A stretch of 13,525 bases of DNA, from assembly GCA_003221085.1 (NCBI GenBank), contig QHUD01000042.1, forward strand, positions 1-13,525, read 5' to 3'. Position numbers and translations under genes: made by a program. The notes under the pieces were generated by a model. The model searched no databases and was not told where the DNA came from. It saw only the letters and a list, made by a program, of their open reading frames with translations. This document shows, piece by piece, positions 6,242 through 13,525 of this stretch. This stretch comes from Gemmatimonadota bacterium (lineage in GTDB: Bacteria; Gemmatimonadota; Gemmatimonadetes; Gemmatimonadales; GWC2-71-9). Position 1 is the stretch's first letter. Every line of letters starts with the position of its first letter.

Positions 6242-9072
6242 GGGCTCACGACGACGCGGCGGATCGCGTCGGGCGCCCCGGCCGATGAGCGCACCTTCAC
6301 CTCGACGAGCGGCGCGAAACCCTCGGGCAGGGTCAGCTCGGGCGGTCGCTGAGCGGGGAGCGGAGCGCGTCCACCCGGGAGCACGGTGATGTCCCGGCCG
6401 CCGCTGATCGGACGCGGCTCGCCCAGCAGGAAGCGCACCCGCAGCTTGGCGCGCCACGCGTGCACGCCCCTGTCGCGTGCAAAGCCCGGATACAGCTCGA
6501 CGGTGAGCGGATGGCCCTGCAAGGCCGCCGGCACCGCGAAGGCTTGCCGCCCGAATGCGAACTCGAGTGGTCCCTGGGACACCAGCTGCCCCGTGGAATC
6601 GAATTCGGTCACACCGAAGTCGGTAAACTCGCGCCACAGCCCGCGTGGCAGCTCCACCTCGACGACTGCCGCAGCGGCCCAGTCGGGCACCGAGACCGTG
6701 ATGCTCTCGGGCGCCGCGCCGCGACCCACAACCTCCAGCGCGCGCTCCGCGCCGATCAACACCTGCGTGACGCGTCCGCTCACGCTCGCCTGCCCTGGAT
6801 TGGTCGCTTCCCGGTCCGCCAACGTGAGCGGCGCCAGGTGCGCGCGGACTGTCGCAACGACTCCGGTGCGCGGTGGCGCGACGACGTCCAACTCGTACAC
6901 GCCTGCCACGGCGTCTTCCGCGCGGACCACGAACCGGGCCGTGCCCGGCTGGGAGCCGCCGATCGGGACGATCGAATCGCGCGAGAGCTCGCGGAACGGC
7001 GCGCCGTTGGGTTCGTACAGGATCGCTTTCGCGGTCTGCTGTCCGGAGTCGGCGAGCGTCACGCTGGCGACGAGGGTGGCACCAGGGGGTGCGACGCGGA
7101 TGAAGTACCGGCGTACCTGGCCGGGGCCGACCGAGCGCCGCTCGTCGGACAGGGGCTTGTCCGTGAGATCGGACGGGACGGCCACGACATTGACCAGCCT
7201 GAACAACGGGCCGGCGAGGGGATCGCTGGGATTCCAGGCGGTCACCGTTCCGACGTAGACGCCGGGCGTCGCCAGCGCGGCGGCGGAGTAGGTCAGCGGA
7301 ATCTCGGTCTCCCGGGATCCAGCCGGCAGCATTGCGGGGGCGGACAACCATGGCGTATCGCTCTTCAACGAAAACTGCGCGCCTCGGAGTCCCGTGACGT
7401 GTCGCACGCGGAACATTTCGACGGTGTCGCCAGGCCCCGCCAGCCCTTCGCGCCGGAAGGCGGCCGACCCGCCGCCGCTGCTCCCGCGTACGAGGTAGCC
7501 GGAGCCCTGATGTCCCGCCAGCAGCCACCGGTACGCCCGTTCGAGCTGCGCCAGGCCGGCCCCCTGATCGAGCACGCCCGCGCCGGGAAAGCCGACGGCG
7601 GCCGCGCGCAACGCGGCGCTCACCTCGGCGCCGTTCGCTCTGCGCCCCTCCTGTGCCAGCGCCGACATGAGACACGCCGCGAGCCCGGCCACGTAGGGAG
7701 CGGACATGCTCGTGCCGGCCTTGATCTCGTTCCCGGTGTCGAACGAGGGAACGGTCGAGAAGGCCCATCCCGGCGCGAGCAGGTCGGGTTTCGCGAACCG
7801 TCCGCCGCGCCCGCTGAACGAGCTCACGAAGTCGGTGGTCGCCGGCCGCGCGCCATCTTCCTCGAGCGGGACGTAGATCCCCGGCAGCGCCGCGCCTATG
7901 GAGAGCGCCAGGTCGGCCGATCCGGGCAGTCCCACGGTGGACAGGCCAGGCCCGTCGTTGCCCGCGCTGATGGCGAAGACGACGCCGGGATGGGCGATGA
8001 CGAACGCGTTGACGATCGAGTCCATCACGGCGCGCTCGCCGGGCTCGTTGCCGATGCCCCAGCTCAGGTTCAGCACGAGCGGCAGGTTACGCTGCTCTGC
8101 GAAGCGGGCCGCGTAGTCCATCGCGTGCTGGATGCTTCCGGTCATCGAGATGCCGCCCCGGGCGTCGTTCGCGATCTTCAGCCCGAGCAGCTGCGCGCCC
8201 GGCGCGACGCCGTCGAAGCCTACCACGTTGAACAGATTATGCCCCGCCGCGATGCCGGCGACATGCGTGCCGTGCGCGTTGTTGTCGAACACGAAGGCCA
8301 GCGTCGGCACGCCGCTCACTTCGCCGAAGTTGGCGGCGAGCGTGATCGGCTTCGCACCGAGCGCGATCACCTCGCGGCCCTGGCGGTAGTCGTGCAGCGG
8401 CATCTCGTCTTCGAACGAGCCGTCCAGGTTCGTGTCGATGAACGCGACCCAGCCATCCGTCGCCTTCACGACGAGCACCGGAAAGGTGTCGCGGTTGGTC
8501 CCGTCACCGTTCAGGTCGGCGCCGGGCAGCTTCCCGAGCGGCCGCTCCGCCAGCACGCCGGCATACCAGGTGGTCGCGGTCGTGAGCCGTGCGATGCGAC
8601 CGGCGCCGGAGAGCGCCCGGCCGGCCACCGAGATGGTGCCGTCGCCGGTTGGCGTGACGGGCGCGAGCCGGACCATGCCCTCACCCGAGAAATCCCGCAC
8701 GTCGAGCAGCTTGGGCCCACCGGTGCTGGTGACGATCAGGCCGTCCACTCCCGGGTCCACGCCAGTGTCGAGGATCCCGATCAGGACGCCGCGCCCGTCG
8801 TAGGTGGGGTGCTTGGCCCGGAACTCATCGACGCCCGCGCTGTGAAGCGGCATCAGGCCGACCAGCAGCGCACGCGCCGGCGGCAGAATGGGGAGACGGG
8901 TCGCAACGCCGGTGGCCGTCGCCGGGGTGGTGGCCCCCGGCGGAGCGGCGGTGGGTGCCGCGCCGGGGGTCGGCGTGGCGGCCGGCGTCGGTCGCGTAGC
9001 CGGTGGCGGGGCGGAGCCACCGCATCCGGCCGTGAGCGCGACGAGGAACAGCAGAAGGCAGCGCGATCTCAT
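6238..9072 (-). CDS. S8 (subtilisin-fold) serine peptidase lipoprotein, tripeptidyl-peptidase-II-like
   Basis: A 944-residue secreted serine peptidase. The signal peptide ends in a lipobox (LTAGC, Cys17), so the protein is probably membrane-anchored outside the cytoplasm. A Pro/Ala/Thr-rich linker follows to about residue 58. The catalytic triad is D102 (GILDTGVDPG), H267 (NNAHGTHVAG) and S455 (GTSMSAPYVAG), with oxyanion Asn372 (SAGNDG). The spacing of 165 residues from Asp to His is far longer than in subtilisin (32). With the HPTYDGRGVLIGILDTGVDPG context it resembles tripeptidyl peptidase II. The insert contains an acidic DLNGDGTNRD stretch (187-195) that may bind calcium. Residues from about 540 onward look beta-rich and carry no motif I recognise. 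It is embedded in a CoA-metabolism operon, sharing ATGA and GTGA overlaps with its neighbours. Why a secreted peptidase is co-translated with these enzymes is unclear. Confidence 0.9.
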   Translation of the reverse strand: MRSRCLLLFLVALTAGCGGSAPPPATRPTPAATPTPGAAPTAAPPGATTPATATGVATRLPILPPARALLVGLMPLHSAGVDEFRAKHPTYDGRGVLIGILDTGVDPGVDGLIVTSTGGPKLLDVRDFSGEGMVRLAPVTPTGDGTISVAGRALSGAGRIARLTTATTWYAGVLAERPLGKLPGADLNGDGTNRDTFPVLVVKATDGWVAFIDTNLDGSFEDEMPLHDYRQGREVIALGAKPITLAANFGEVSGVPTLAFVFDNNAHGTHVAGIAAGHNLFNVVGFDGVAPGAQLLGLKIANDARGGISMTGSIQHAMDYAARFAEQRNLPLVLNLSWGIGNEPGERAVMDSIVNAFVIAHPGVVFAISAGNDGPGLSTVGLPGSADLALSIGAALPGIYVPLEEDGARPATTDFVSSFSGRGGRFAKPDLLAPGWAFSTVPSFDTGNEIKAGTSMSAPYVAGLAACLMSALAQEGRRANGAEVSAALRAAAVGFPGAGVLDQGAGLAQLERAYRWLLAGHQGSGYLVRGSSGGGSAAFRREGLAGPGDTVEMFRVRHVTGLRGAQFSLKSDTPWLSAPAMLPAGSRETEIPLTYSAAALATPGVYVGTVTAWNPSDPLAGPLFRLVNVVAVPSDLTDKPLSDERRSVGPGQVRRYFIRVAPPGATLVASVTLADSGQQTAKAILYEPNGAPFRELSRDSIVPIGGSQPGTARFVVRAEDAVAGVYELDVVAPPRTGVVATVRAHLAPLTLADREATNPGQASVSGRVTQVLIGAERALEVVGRGAAPESITVSVPDWAAAAVVEVELPRGLWREFTDFGVTEFDSTGQLVSQGPLEFAFGRQAFAVPAALQGHPLTVELYPGFARDRGVHAWRAKLRVRFLLGEPRPISGGRDITVLPGGRAPLPAQRPPELTLPEGFAPLVEVKVRSSAGAPDAIRRVVVSP

Positions 9073-10637
9073 GATTGACTCGGGAGCACGAAGGCTCCGA
9101 CGTGGGGGCCGGTGAATTCACCAGTTGCCTCGAGCAGAAACGCGAGCGTATCGCGCGTCTCTTCCGGCAGGACGATCGCATCCACAAAGCCGCGGGCGGC
9201 GGCAAATCGGGCGTCGAGCTGATGCTCGTAGTCCGCGCGCATGGCATCGACGGCGGCGGAGTTTTCGGCCTTCGCCGCGTCATTCCCGAACACGGCCTGG
9301 ATCGCCGACTCGCCCTCCATCACGCCCATTCGGCCGGTGGGCCACGAGACGATGAAGTCGGGATCGAAGCCCTGCCCCGCCATGGCGTAGTAGCCCGCCC
9401 CGGAGGCATGGTTCACGGTGAGCACCAGCTTCGGCACCGTCGCCGTCGCCATCGCCTCCACGAAGCGCGCCCCCGCCCGGATGATCCCGGACTGCTCCGC
9501 GTCGGTGCCGACCATGCACCCCGACACGTCCTGGACGAACAGGAGAGGGATCCGCTCCCGGTCGGCGTTGTCGATGAAGTAGGCCACCTTCTCGGCGCTC
9601 TCGGTATAGATGATTCCCCCGATCTTCGGGGCCTCACCCTTCTTACCCTTGATGACCCCGCGCGAGTTGGCGATCAGCGCGACCGTACGGCCTTCGATGG
9701 CGCCGTGACCGCACATCATCTCGGGCGCGAGGTGGGGCTGGAACTCGTCCAGCTTGCCCGCGTCGAGCACGCACTCGAGCACGGCGCGGACGTCGTAGCT
9801 CATGCGGTGGTCCGAGGGCAGCAGATCATATAGCTCTTTGGGATTGCGCTTGGGCTTGCCGCCCGGCGCGGGGGGCCGGAGTGCCCGCGGCAGGCGCGCC
9901 ACGTATGCCCGGACGCGCGCCAGGCACTCTCGATCGTCCCGCGCCCGATAGTGCGCCACTCCGCTCACCGCGGTGTGCATCGCCGCGCCCCCCAGCGATT
10001 CCGCGTCCACGATCTGTCCCGTCGCGCCCTTCACCAGGTTCGGGCCTCCCAGCCCCATGAACGAGGTGCCTTCGACCATGAAGATCACATCCGACAGGGC
10101 GGGCAGGTACGCCCCCCCCGCGATGCACGGTCCCATGACGGCGGCGATCTGGGGCACGCGGAGGTAGTGTCGCATGATCGAGTTGTAGTAGAAGATCCGC
10201 GCCGCGCCGTACTGGCCGGGGAAGACGCCGCCCTGGTAGGGGAGATTCACGCCGGCCGAGTCCACGAGGTACACGATCGGGACGCGTTGGCGCATCGCGA
10301 TCTCCTGGGCGCGGAGCATCTTCTTGATCGTCTCCGGCCACCAGGAGCCCGCCTTCACGGTGGCGTCGTTCGCCACCACGACCGCCGGCCGGCCGGCGAT
10401 CCGCCCCACGCCCGTGACCACGCCCGCCCCGGGCGCCTGCCCGTCGTACTGGTCGGACGCGACCAGTAGGCCGATTTCGAACCAGGCCGCATCCTGGTCG
10501 AGCAGTGCGTCGATGCGCTCGCGGGCCGTCAGTTTTCCCTGCTCGTGCTGGCGACGCACCTTGTCCGGCCCGCCGCCCTGCTCCAGGCGCGCCTTGAGCT
10601 CGCGGTATTCGGCGCTCAGCGTTTTAAGCCGAGACAT
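9069..10637 (-). CDS. Acyl-CoA carboxylase carboxyltransferase (beta) subunit, MCC/geranyl-CoA-carboxylase-like
   Basis: A 522-residue biotin-dependent carboxyltransferase, which moves CO2 from carboxybiotin to an acyl-CoA. It has the two crotonase-like halves of the family. The N-terminal half carries VYLVDSAGVNLPYQGGVFPG (122-141) and GPCIAGGAYLPALSD (169-183). The C-terminal half carries VQDVSGCMVGTDAEQSGII (368-386) and HASGAGYYAMAGQGFDPDF (410-428). The GAG-x-Y-x-M signature of the second half is of the 3-methylcrotonyl/geranyl-CoA type, unlike the GGAYDVM of propionyl-CoA carboxylase. That favours a branched enoyl-CoA substrate and fits the AtuA and hydratase neighbours. The partner biotin carboxylase/BCCP subunit is not in the window. 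The ATG at 10637 overlaps the mutase small-subunit gene by 14 bases, with a GAGGAG sequence upstream. Enzyme class is sure; substrate is not. Confidence 0.9.
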   Translation of the reverse strand: MSRLKTLSAEYRELKARLEQGGGPDKVRRQHEQGKLTARERIDALLDQDAAWFEIGLLVASDQYDGQAPGAGVVTGVGRIAGRPAVVVANDATVKAGSWWPETIKKMLRAQEIAMRQRVPIVYLVDSAGVNLPYQGGVFPGQYGAARIFYYNSIMRHYLRVPQIAAVMGPCIAGGAYLPALSDVIFMVEGTSFMGLGGPNLVKGATGQIVDAESLGGAAMHTAVSGVAHYRARDDRECLARVRAYVARLPRALRPPAPGGKPKRNPKELYDLLPSDHRMSYDVRAVLECVLDAGKLDEFQPHLAPEMMCGHGAIEGRTVALIANSRGVIKGKKGEAPKIGGIIYTESAEKVAYFIDNADRERIPLLFVQDVSGCMVGTDAEQSGIIRAGARFVEAMATATVPKLVLTVNHASGAGYYAMAGQGFDPDFIVSWPTGRMGVMEGESAIQAVFGNDAAKAENSAAVDAMRADYEHQLDARFAAARGFVDAIVLPEETRDTLAFLLEATGEFTGPHVGAFVLPSQS

Positions 10638-11040
10638 GCTCGGCCGCCCACTCCTCGATGTACTTCACCAGGTCGGCGGTCGGGGTTCCAGGGCCGAACA
10701 GCTTCCCGATCCCCTGCTGGCGCAACGTCTCCATGTCTGCCGGAGGAATGATGCCGCCGCCCGTCACCAGCACGTCGTCGCGTCCGGCCTCGACCAGCAG
10801 GTGCTTGACCCGCGGGAACAGGGTCAGGTGGGCGCCCGAGAGGATCGACAGTCCTACCACGTCGACGTCTTCCTGAATCGCCGCCTGGGCGATCATTTCG
10901 GGGGTCTGGTGCAGCCCTGTGTAGATCACTTCCATTCCGGCGTCGCGCAGCGCCGCGGCCACGACCTTCGCACCGCGGTCGTGCCCGTCCAGGCCGGGCT
11001 TGGCGACCAGCACCCGGATCGGGCGCTTCGAGCCGGTCAC
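10624..11040 (-). CDS. Cobalamin-binding small subunit of an acyl-CoA mutase
   Basis: A 138-residue B12-binding domain protein, the right length for the stand-alone small subunit of isobutyryl-CoA or two-part methylmalonyl-CoA mutases. The base-off/His-on signature DxHxxG is present as DGHDRG (D18, H20, G23). The supporting SxL (S65-I-L) and GGGIIPP (94-100) motifs of the Rossmann-like fold are also present. It would hold adenosylcobalamin against the TIM-barrel subunit encoded two genes upstream. The start is GTG at 11040, overlapping the baeRF stop as GTGA; no clear Shine-Dalgarno is seen, so coupling probably drives initiation. Placing an eRF1-like gene between the two mutase subunits is unusual. 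Confidence 0.92.
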   Translation of the reverse strand: MTGSKRPIRVLVAKPGLDGHDRGAKVVAAALRDAGMEVIYTGLHQTPEMIAQAAIQEDVDVVGLSILSGAHLTLFPRVKHLLVEAGRDDVLVTGGGIIPPADMETLRQQGIGKLFGPGTPTADLVKYIEEWAAEHVSA

Positions 11041-12152
11041 GAGCGGCGGAACCGCAGCAGGCCGGCGAGCCCGTCCACCACGCGGCGCGCCCGCTCGTCG
11101 TATACGACGTCGACCTGGACGCGCTGGGCGAGCGCCTCCTCGATGGCATCGTCGATCCGCAGGTCGTCGTCCTGTCCGTCGGCGAGCAGCGTACGCACCT
11201 GGCCGCGCTCGAGCGCTTTGAGCGTCGGCGCGATGCCGTTCACCGCCCAGCCGGTGCCGACACCCTCACGCGCGGCCTCCGCGTGCGCGCGCTCCCAGGC
11301 GCGCTCGCGCTCCTCGCGCAACGCCAGCGCCGACTCGCGTACCTCGGCGGCCGTGACGCGCTTGGGGTTCAGGCGCACGACGCCCAGGACGAGGTCGTGG
11401 AGATACGTGTGCAGGTGGGGCAGCAGGGCCGCCGCGTCCACGCCGATGCCGGCGACCACGAGCCCCGCGAGCGGGCGCTGCGTATGGATCTGGAAGATCC
11501 GGTCCGCCACGTGGGCGTAGTGTCGCTGCCGTTCCTCCCGGATGCGCATATGGTAGTTGTGCTCGCCGAAGCCACCGGCGAGCATGTTTCCCCGCTTCGC
11601 CTGGCGCTCGCCGTGGAACTTGCCCGGCCGCGTGGCCTCCGCGGTCAGGCTGGCCAGCTCGACCGCGTCGTAGGCCGTCACCTCGAAGAATCGCGCGCTG
11701 GTACGGTCGCACGCCGCGACGAGGATGGTTCCGAATTCCTCCTCGAGCGCCACCAGCTCCCGCACCAGGGGCACGGAAGCGACGGCGAGACGCGAGCGGT
11801 GGACGTGGGGGAGCGGGAGGACCTCGAACAGGTCGAGCGCGCCGCAGGCAAACAGCGCGATCCCGCGCGCGGGCGGCAGGCGGGTCGGCTCCCCGAAGTA
11901 CGCCTGCACGCGCTCCAGGTCCGCCGCCACCTGGGCCCGCAGGGCGCGCTCGAGGTCCTGACGCTCGAGCGTCGCGAGCGCCTGGCGGATGCGGTTCTTG
12001 ATCTTGATCAAATACTTGCCGCGCGTCTTGTCACGGGGCTCGAGCTTCAAGTAGCACGACACGACCTGATACGCGCCGGGCGGGATCCGCGACAGCCGCT
12101 CGACGGCGGCGCGCACCGCGCTCTCGCTGGCGGAAACCGGTAGTGCGGTCAT
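11037..12152 (-). CDS. eRF1/Vms1-like protein (bacterial baeRF family)
   Basis: A 371-residue protein resembling the baeRF families, bacterial relatives of eRF1, Dom34 and Vms1 that are proposed to act on ribosomes. Residues 25-60 (VVSCYLKLEPRDKTRGKYLI) match the baeRF N-terminal region. Residues 138-290 are the eRF1 middle-domain fold, with FGTILVAACDRTSARFFEV followed by a loop and RIREERQRHYAHVADRI, which parallels the eRF1 segment after its GGQ motif. The GGQ position reads GGFGEH (193-198), so the catalytic Gln of release factors is not in place. Residues 303-368 fit the eRF1 third domain, with VNGIAPTLKALERGQVRTLL and a LAGLLRFR ending. The ATG at 12152 gives a sensible N-terminus, but the mutase frame reads on past it to 12031. 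Function in this operon is unknown. Confidence 0.78.
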   Translation of the reverse strand: MTALPVSASESAVRAAVERLSRIPPGAYQVVSCYLKLEPRDKTRGKYLIKIKNRIRQALATLERQDLERALRAQVAADLERVQAYFGEPTRLPPARGIALFACGALDLFEVLPLPHVHRSRLAVASVPLVRELVALEEEFGTILVAACDRTSARFFEVTAYDAVELASLTAEATRPGKFHGERQAKRGNMLAGGFGEHNYHMRIREERQRHYAHVADRIFQIHTQRPLAGLVVAGIGVDAAALLPHLHTYLHDLVLGVVRLNPKRVTAAEVRESALALREERERAWERAHAEAAREGVGTGWAVNGIAPTLKALERGQVRTLLADGQDDDLRIDDAIEEALAQRVQVDVVYDERARRVVDGLAGLLRFRRS

Positions 12153-13525
12153 GGCCTAAAAGAATACCGGCTGCCCGGCGCAACACCTCGAGCCGCTCGC
12201 CCACGAGCGCGTTGTCGCGCTCGGCCCGCAAGCGCGCGAGCCGGCGTCGTTGACCGTCCTCGGCGTCGTCCGAAACCTTGAGGATCTCGACCGGATGGTC
12301 GTCCGCGCTCAGGTAGTCGTTCACGCCGACGAGGATGCGCCCGCTGGCCTCCACGTCGTGCTGGAACGCCTCCGCGGAGCGGGCGATCTGCCGCTGGAAC
12401 CAGCCGCTCTCGATGCCCTTCACCACGCCGCCCACCGACTGGATCTCCGCGAACAGCCCCTCCGCCTCCCGCTCGAGCTGCTCGGTGAGCGACTCCACGT
12501 AGTAGGACCCGCCGAACGGGTCGATGACCTCGGCGACGCCGGTCTCGTGCGCAATGATCTGCTGGGTCCGGAGCGCCAGGCGGACCGCCTCCTCGGTGGG
12601 GAGCGCGAGCGTCTCGTCCAGGGAATTGGTGTGCAGCGACTGCGTGCCGCCCAGCACGGCCGCGAGCGCCTGGTACGCCACGCGGACCACGTTGTTCATC
12701 GGCTGCTGCGCCGTGAGGGTGACCCCCGCGGTCTGGGCGTGGAACCGCATCATCGCCGAGCGCGCGTTCTTCGCACCGTAACGCTCCTGCAGGTGGCGGG
12801 CCCAGATGCGGCGGGCGGCCCGGAGCTTCGCGATCTCCTCGAAGAAATCGTTGTGGATGTCCCAGAAAAAGGAGAGACGCGGCGCGAATGCGTCCACGTC
12901 CAGCCCGCGCGCCACACCCCGCTCCACGTAGGTGAAGCCGTTGGCCAGTGTGAACGCGAGCTCCTGCGCCGCGGTGGCTCCTGCTTCGCGGATGTGGTAG
13001 CCGGAGATCGAGATCGTGTTCCAGAGCGGCGTGTGCGCGGCGCACCACTCGAACATGTCCACGATGATCTTGAGGGCGGGCTCGACGGGATACACCCAGG
13101 CGTGCTGGGCCATGTACTCCTTGAGGATGTCATTTTGTACCGTGCCCCGCAGCGCGGTGCTCGCCACGCCTTGCTTCTCGGCCGCGGCGACGTAGAAGCA
13201 GAACAGCATCGCTGCCGGCCCGTTGATGGTCATGGATGTCGAGACCTGATCGAGCGGGATCCCGCGGAACAGGTCTTCCATGTCGGCGAGGGACGAGATC
13301 GCGACGCCGCACTTCCCCACCTCGCCCTCGGCGCGCGGGTGATCGGAGTCGTACCCCATCAGGGTCGGGAAATCGAAGGCCACCGACAGACCCGTCTGCC
13401 CGTGCTCCAGCAGGAACTTGTAGCGTTGGTTCGTGTCTTCCGCGCTCCCGAACCCGGCGAACTGCCGCATCGTCCACAGCCTCCCCCGATACATGGTCGG
13501 ATGGATGCCGCGGGTGAACGGGTAG
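12031..13525 (-). CDS. B12-dependent acyl-CoA mutase large subunit, isobutyryl-CoA-mutase-like, 5' end off the window
   Basis: This is the TIM-barrel subunit of an adenosylcobalamin-dependent acyl-CoA mutase. Visible sequence starts YPFTRGIHPTMYRGRLWTMR and runs through GLSVAFDFPTLMGYDSDHP, SISGYHIREAGATAAQELA, FAPRLSFFWDIHNDFFEE, RFHAQTAGVTLTAQQPMNN and GGTQSLHTNSLDETLALP. The catalytic-acid His of the RxHxQT segment is kept. At the positions of methylmalonyl-CoA mutase Tyr89 and Arg207 the protein has Phe (codon 13461..13459) and Gln (codon 13107..13105), exactly 118 residues apart, the pair known from isobutyryl-CoA mutase (F80/Q198). Isobutyryl-CoA or a similar non-carboxylated substrate is therefore likelier than methylmalonyl-CoA. 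The 3' end is abnormal: after VLRRAAG near 12170 the expected final 30 or so residues are absent, and the frame runs 122 bases into the baeRF gene as Arg-rich nonsense before stopping at 12031. The true end is uncertain. Confidence 0.85.
   Translation of the reverse strand, partial: YPFTRGIHPTMYRGRLWTMRQFAGFGSAEDTNQRYKFLLEHGQTGLSVAFDFPTLMGYDSDHPRAEGEVGKCGVAISSLADMEDLFRGIPLDQVSTSMTINGPAAMLFCFYVAAAEKQGVASTALRGTVQNDILKEYMAQHAWVYPVEPALKIIVDMFEWCAAHTPLWNTISISGYHIREAGATAAQELAFTLANGFTYVERGVARGLDVDAFAPRLSFFWDIHNDFFEEIAKLRAARRIWARHLQERYGAKNARSAMMRFHAQTAGVTLTAQQPMNNVVRVAYQALAAVLGGTQSLHTNSLDETLALPTEEAVRLALRTQQIIAHETGVAEVIDPFGGSYYVESLTEQLEREAEGLFAEIQSVGGVVKGIESGWFQRQIARSAEAFQHDVEASGRILVGVNDYLSADDHPVEILKVSDDAEDGQRRRLARLRAERDNALVGERLEVLRRAAGILLGHDRTTGFRQRERGARRRRAAVADPARRVSGRVVLLEARAP

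Noticed and set aside
6242..7768. 500-residue N-terminal extension of the AtuA frame
   Set aside because: It overlaps the peptidase gene, is Arg-rich and motif-free, and the GTG at 6241 gives the expected AtuA N-terminus with a 4-base overlap.
8890..9020. Tandem repeat in the peptidase N-terminal region
   Set aside because: It is a Pro/Ala/Thr low-complexity linker without a fixed repeat unit.
6460..9078. 872-residue open frame on the plus strand
   Set aside because: It lies opposite the S8 peptidase gene, has the Arg/Gly/His-rich composition of a high-GC shadow frame, and shows no family motif.
9069..10637. Propionyl-CoA carboxylase beta subunit, suggested by the nearby mutase
   Set aside because: The C-terminal half has the GAGxYxM signature of MCC/geranyl-type subunits rather than GGAYDVM, so the specific propionyl assignment is not supported.

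Overview
This is a high-GC, very gene-dense bacterial window in which every supportable gene lies on the minus strand, so transcription runs from 13525 toward 1. GC content, gene density and gene mix would fit a soil-type Gemmatimonadota or similar phylum. That assignment is a guess, because there is no rRNA or other phylogenetic marker here.

Region A (13525 to about 2168, in transcription order) reads as one long operon. It holds the large subunit of a B12-dependent acyl-CoA mutase (5' end off the window), an eRF1/Vms1-like baeRF protein, the small cobalamin-binding mutase subunit, and an acyl-CoA carboxylase carboxyltransferase subunit. These are followed by a lipoprotein S8 peptidase resembling tripeptidyl peptidase II, an AtuA-family protein and its separately encoded AtuA C-terminal-like domain, and a crotonase of the methylglutaconyl-CoA-hydratase type. 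The operon ends with a 57-residue two-helix membrane protein and a B12-binding-like/radical SAM protein. Six junctions in it are 4-base ATGA or GTGA start/stop overlaps, so translational coupling is likely throughout. The metabolic genes point to breakdown of branched-chain or isoprenoid acyl-CoAs: a carboxyltransferase of 3-methylcrotonyl/geranyl-CoA type, an AtuA pair, a LiuC/AtuE-like hydratase, and a carbon-skeleton mutase. The mutase carries Phe and Gln where methylmalonyl-CoA mutase has Tyr and Arg, which is the isobutyryl-CoA mutase signature.

The most interesting locus is the radical SAM gene (2168..3607). Its apparent stop is a TGA inside the tail Cys-[TGA]-Ala-Glu-Pro. This matches the CUAEP/CCAEP-tail radical SAM (seleno)protein pattern, and a stem-loop of bacterial SECIS geometry follows immediately, so the TGA is probably selenocysteine. 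The same gene has an in-frame TAG between its two domains, which is either a real nonsense mutation or a sequence error. A second RNA-level feature is a perfect 11-bp hairpin that places the start codon of the small membrane protein in its loop and its ribosome-binding region in its stem.

Region B (2116 to 1) holds an outer-membrane factor and a lipoprotein periplasmic adaptor of a tripartite efflux system, joined by a GTGA overlap. The inner-membrane pump would be expected just beyond base 1. The 51-base gap between the regions contains a perfect 7-bp dyad. No RNA genes, insertion sequences, CRISPR arrays, origins or convincing sigma-70 promoters were seen. No gene-free stretch exceeds 300 bases.
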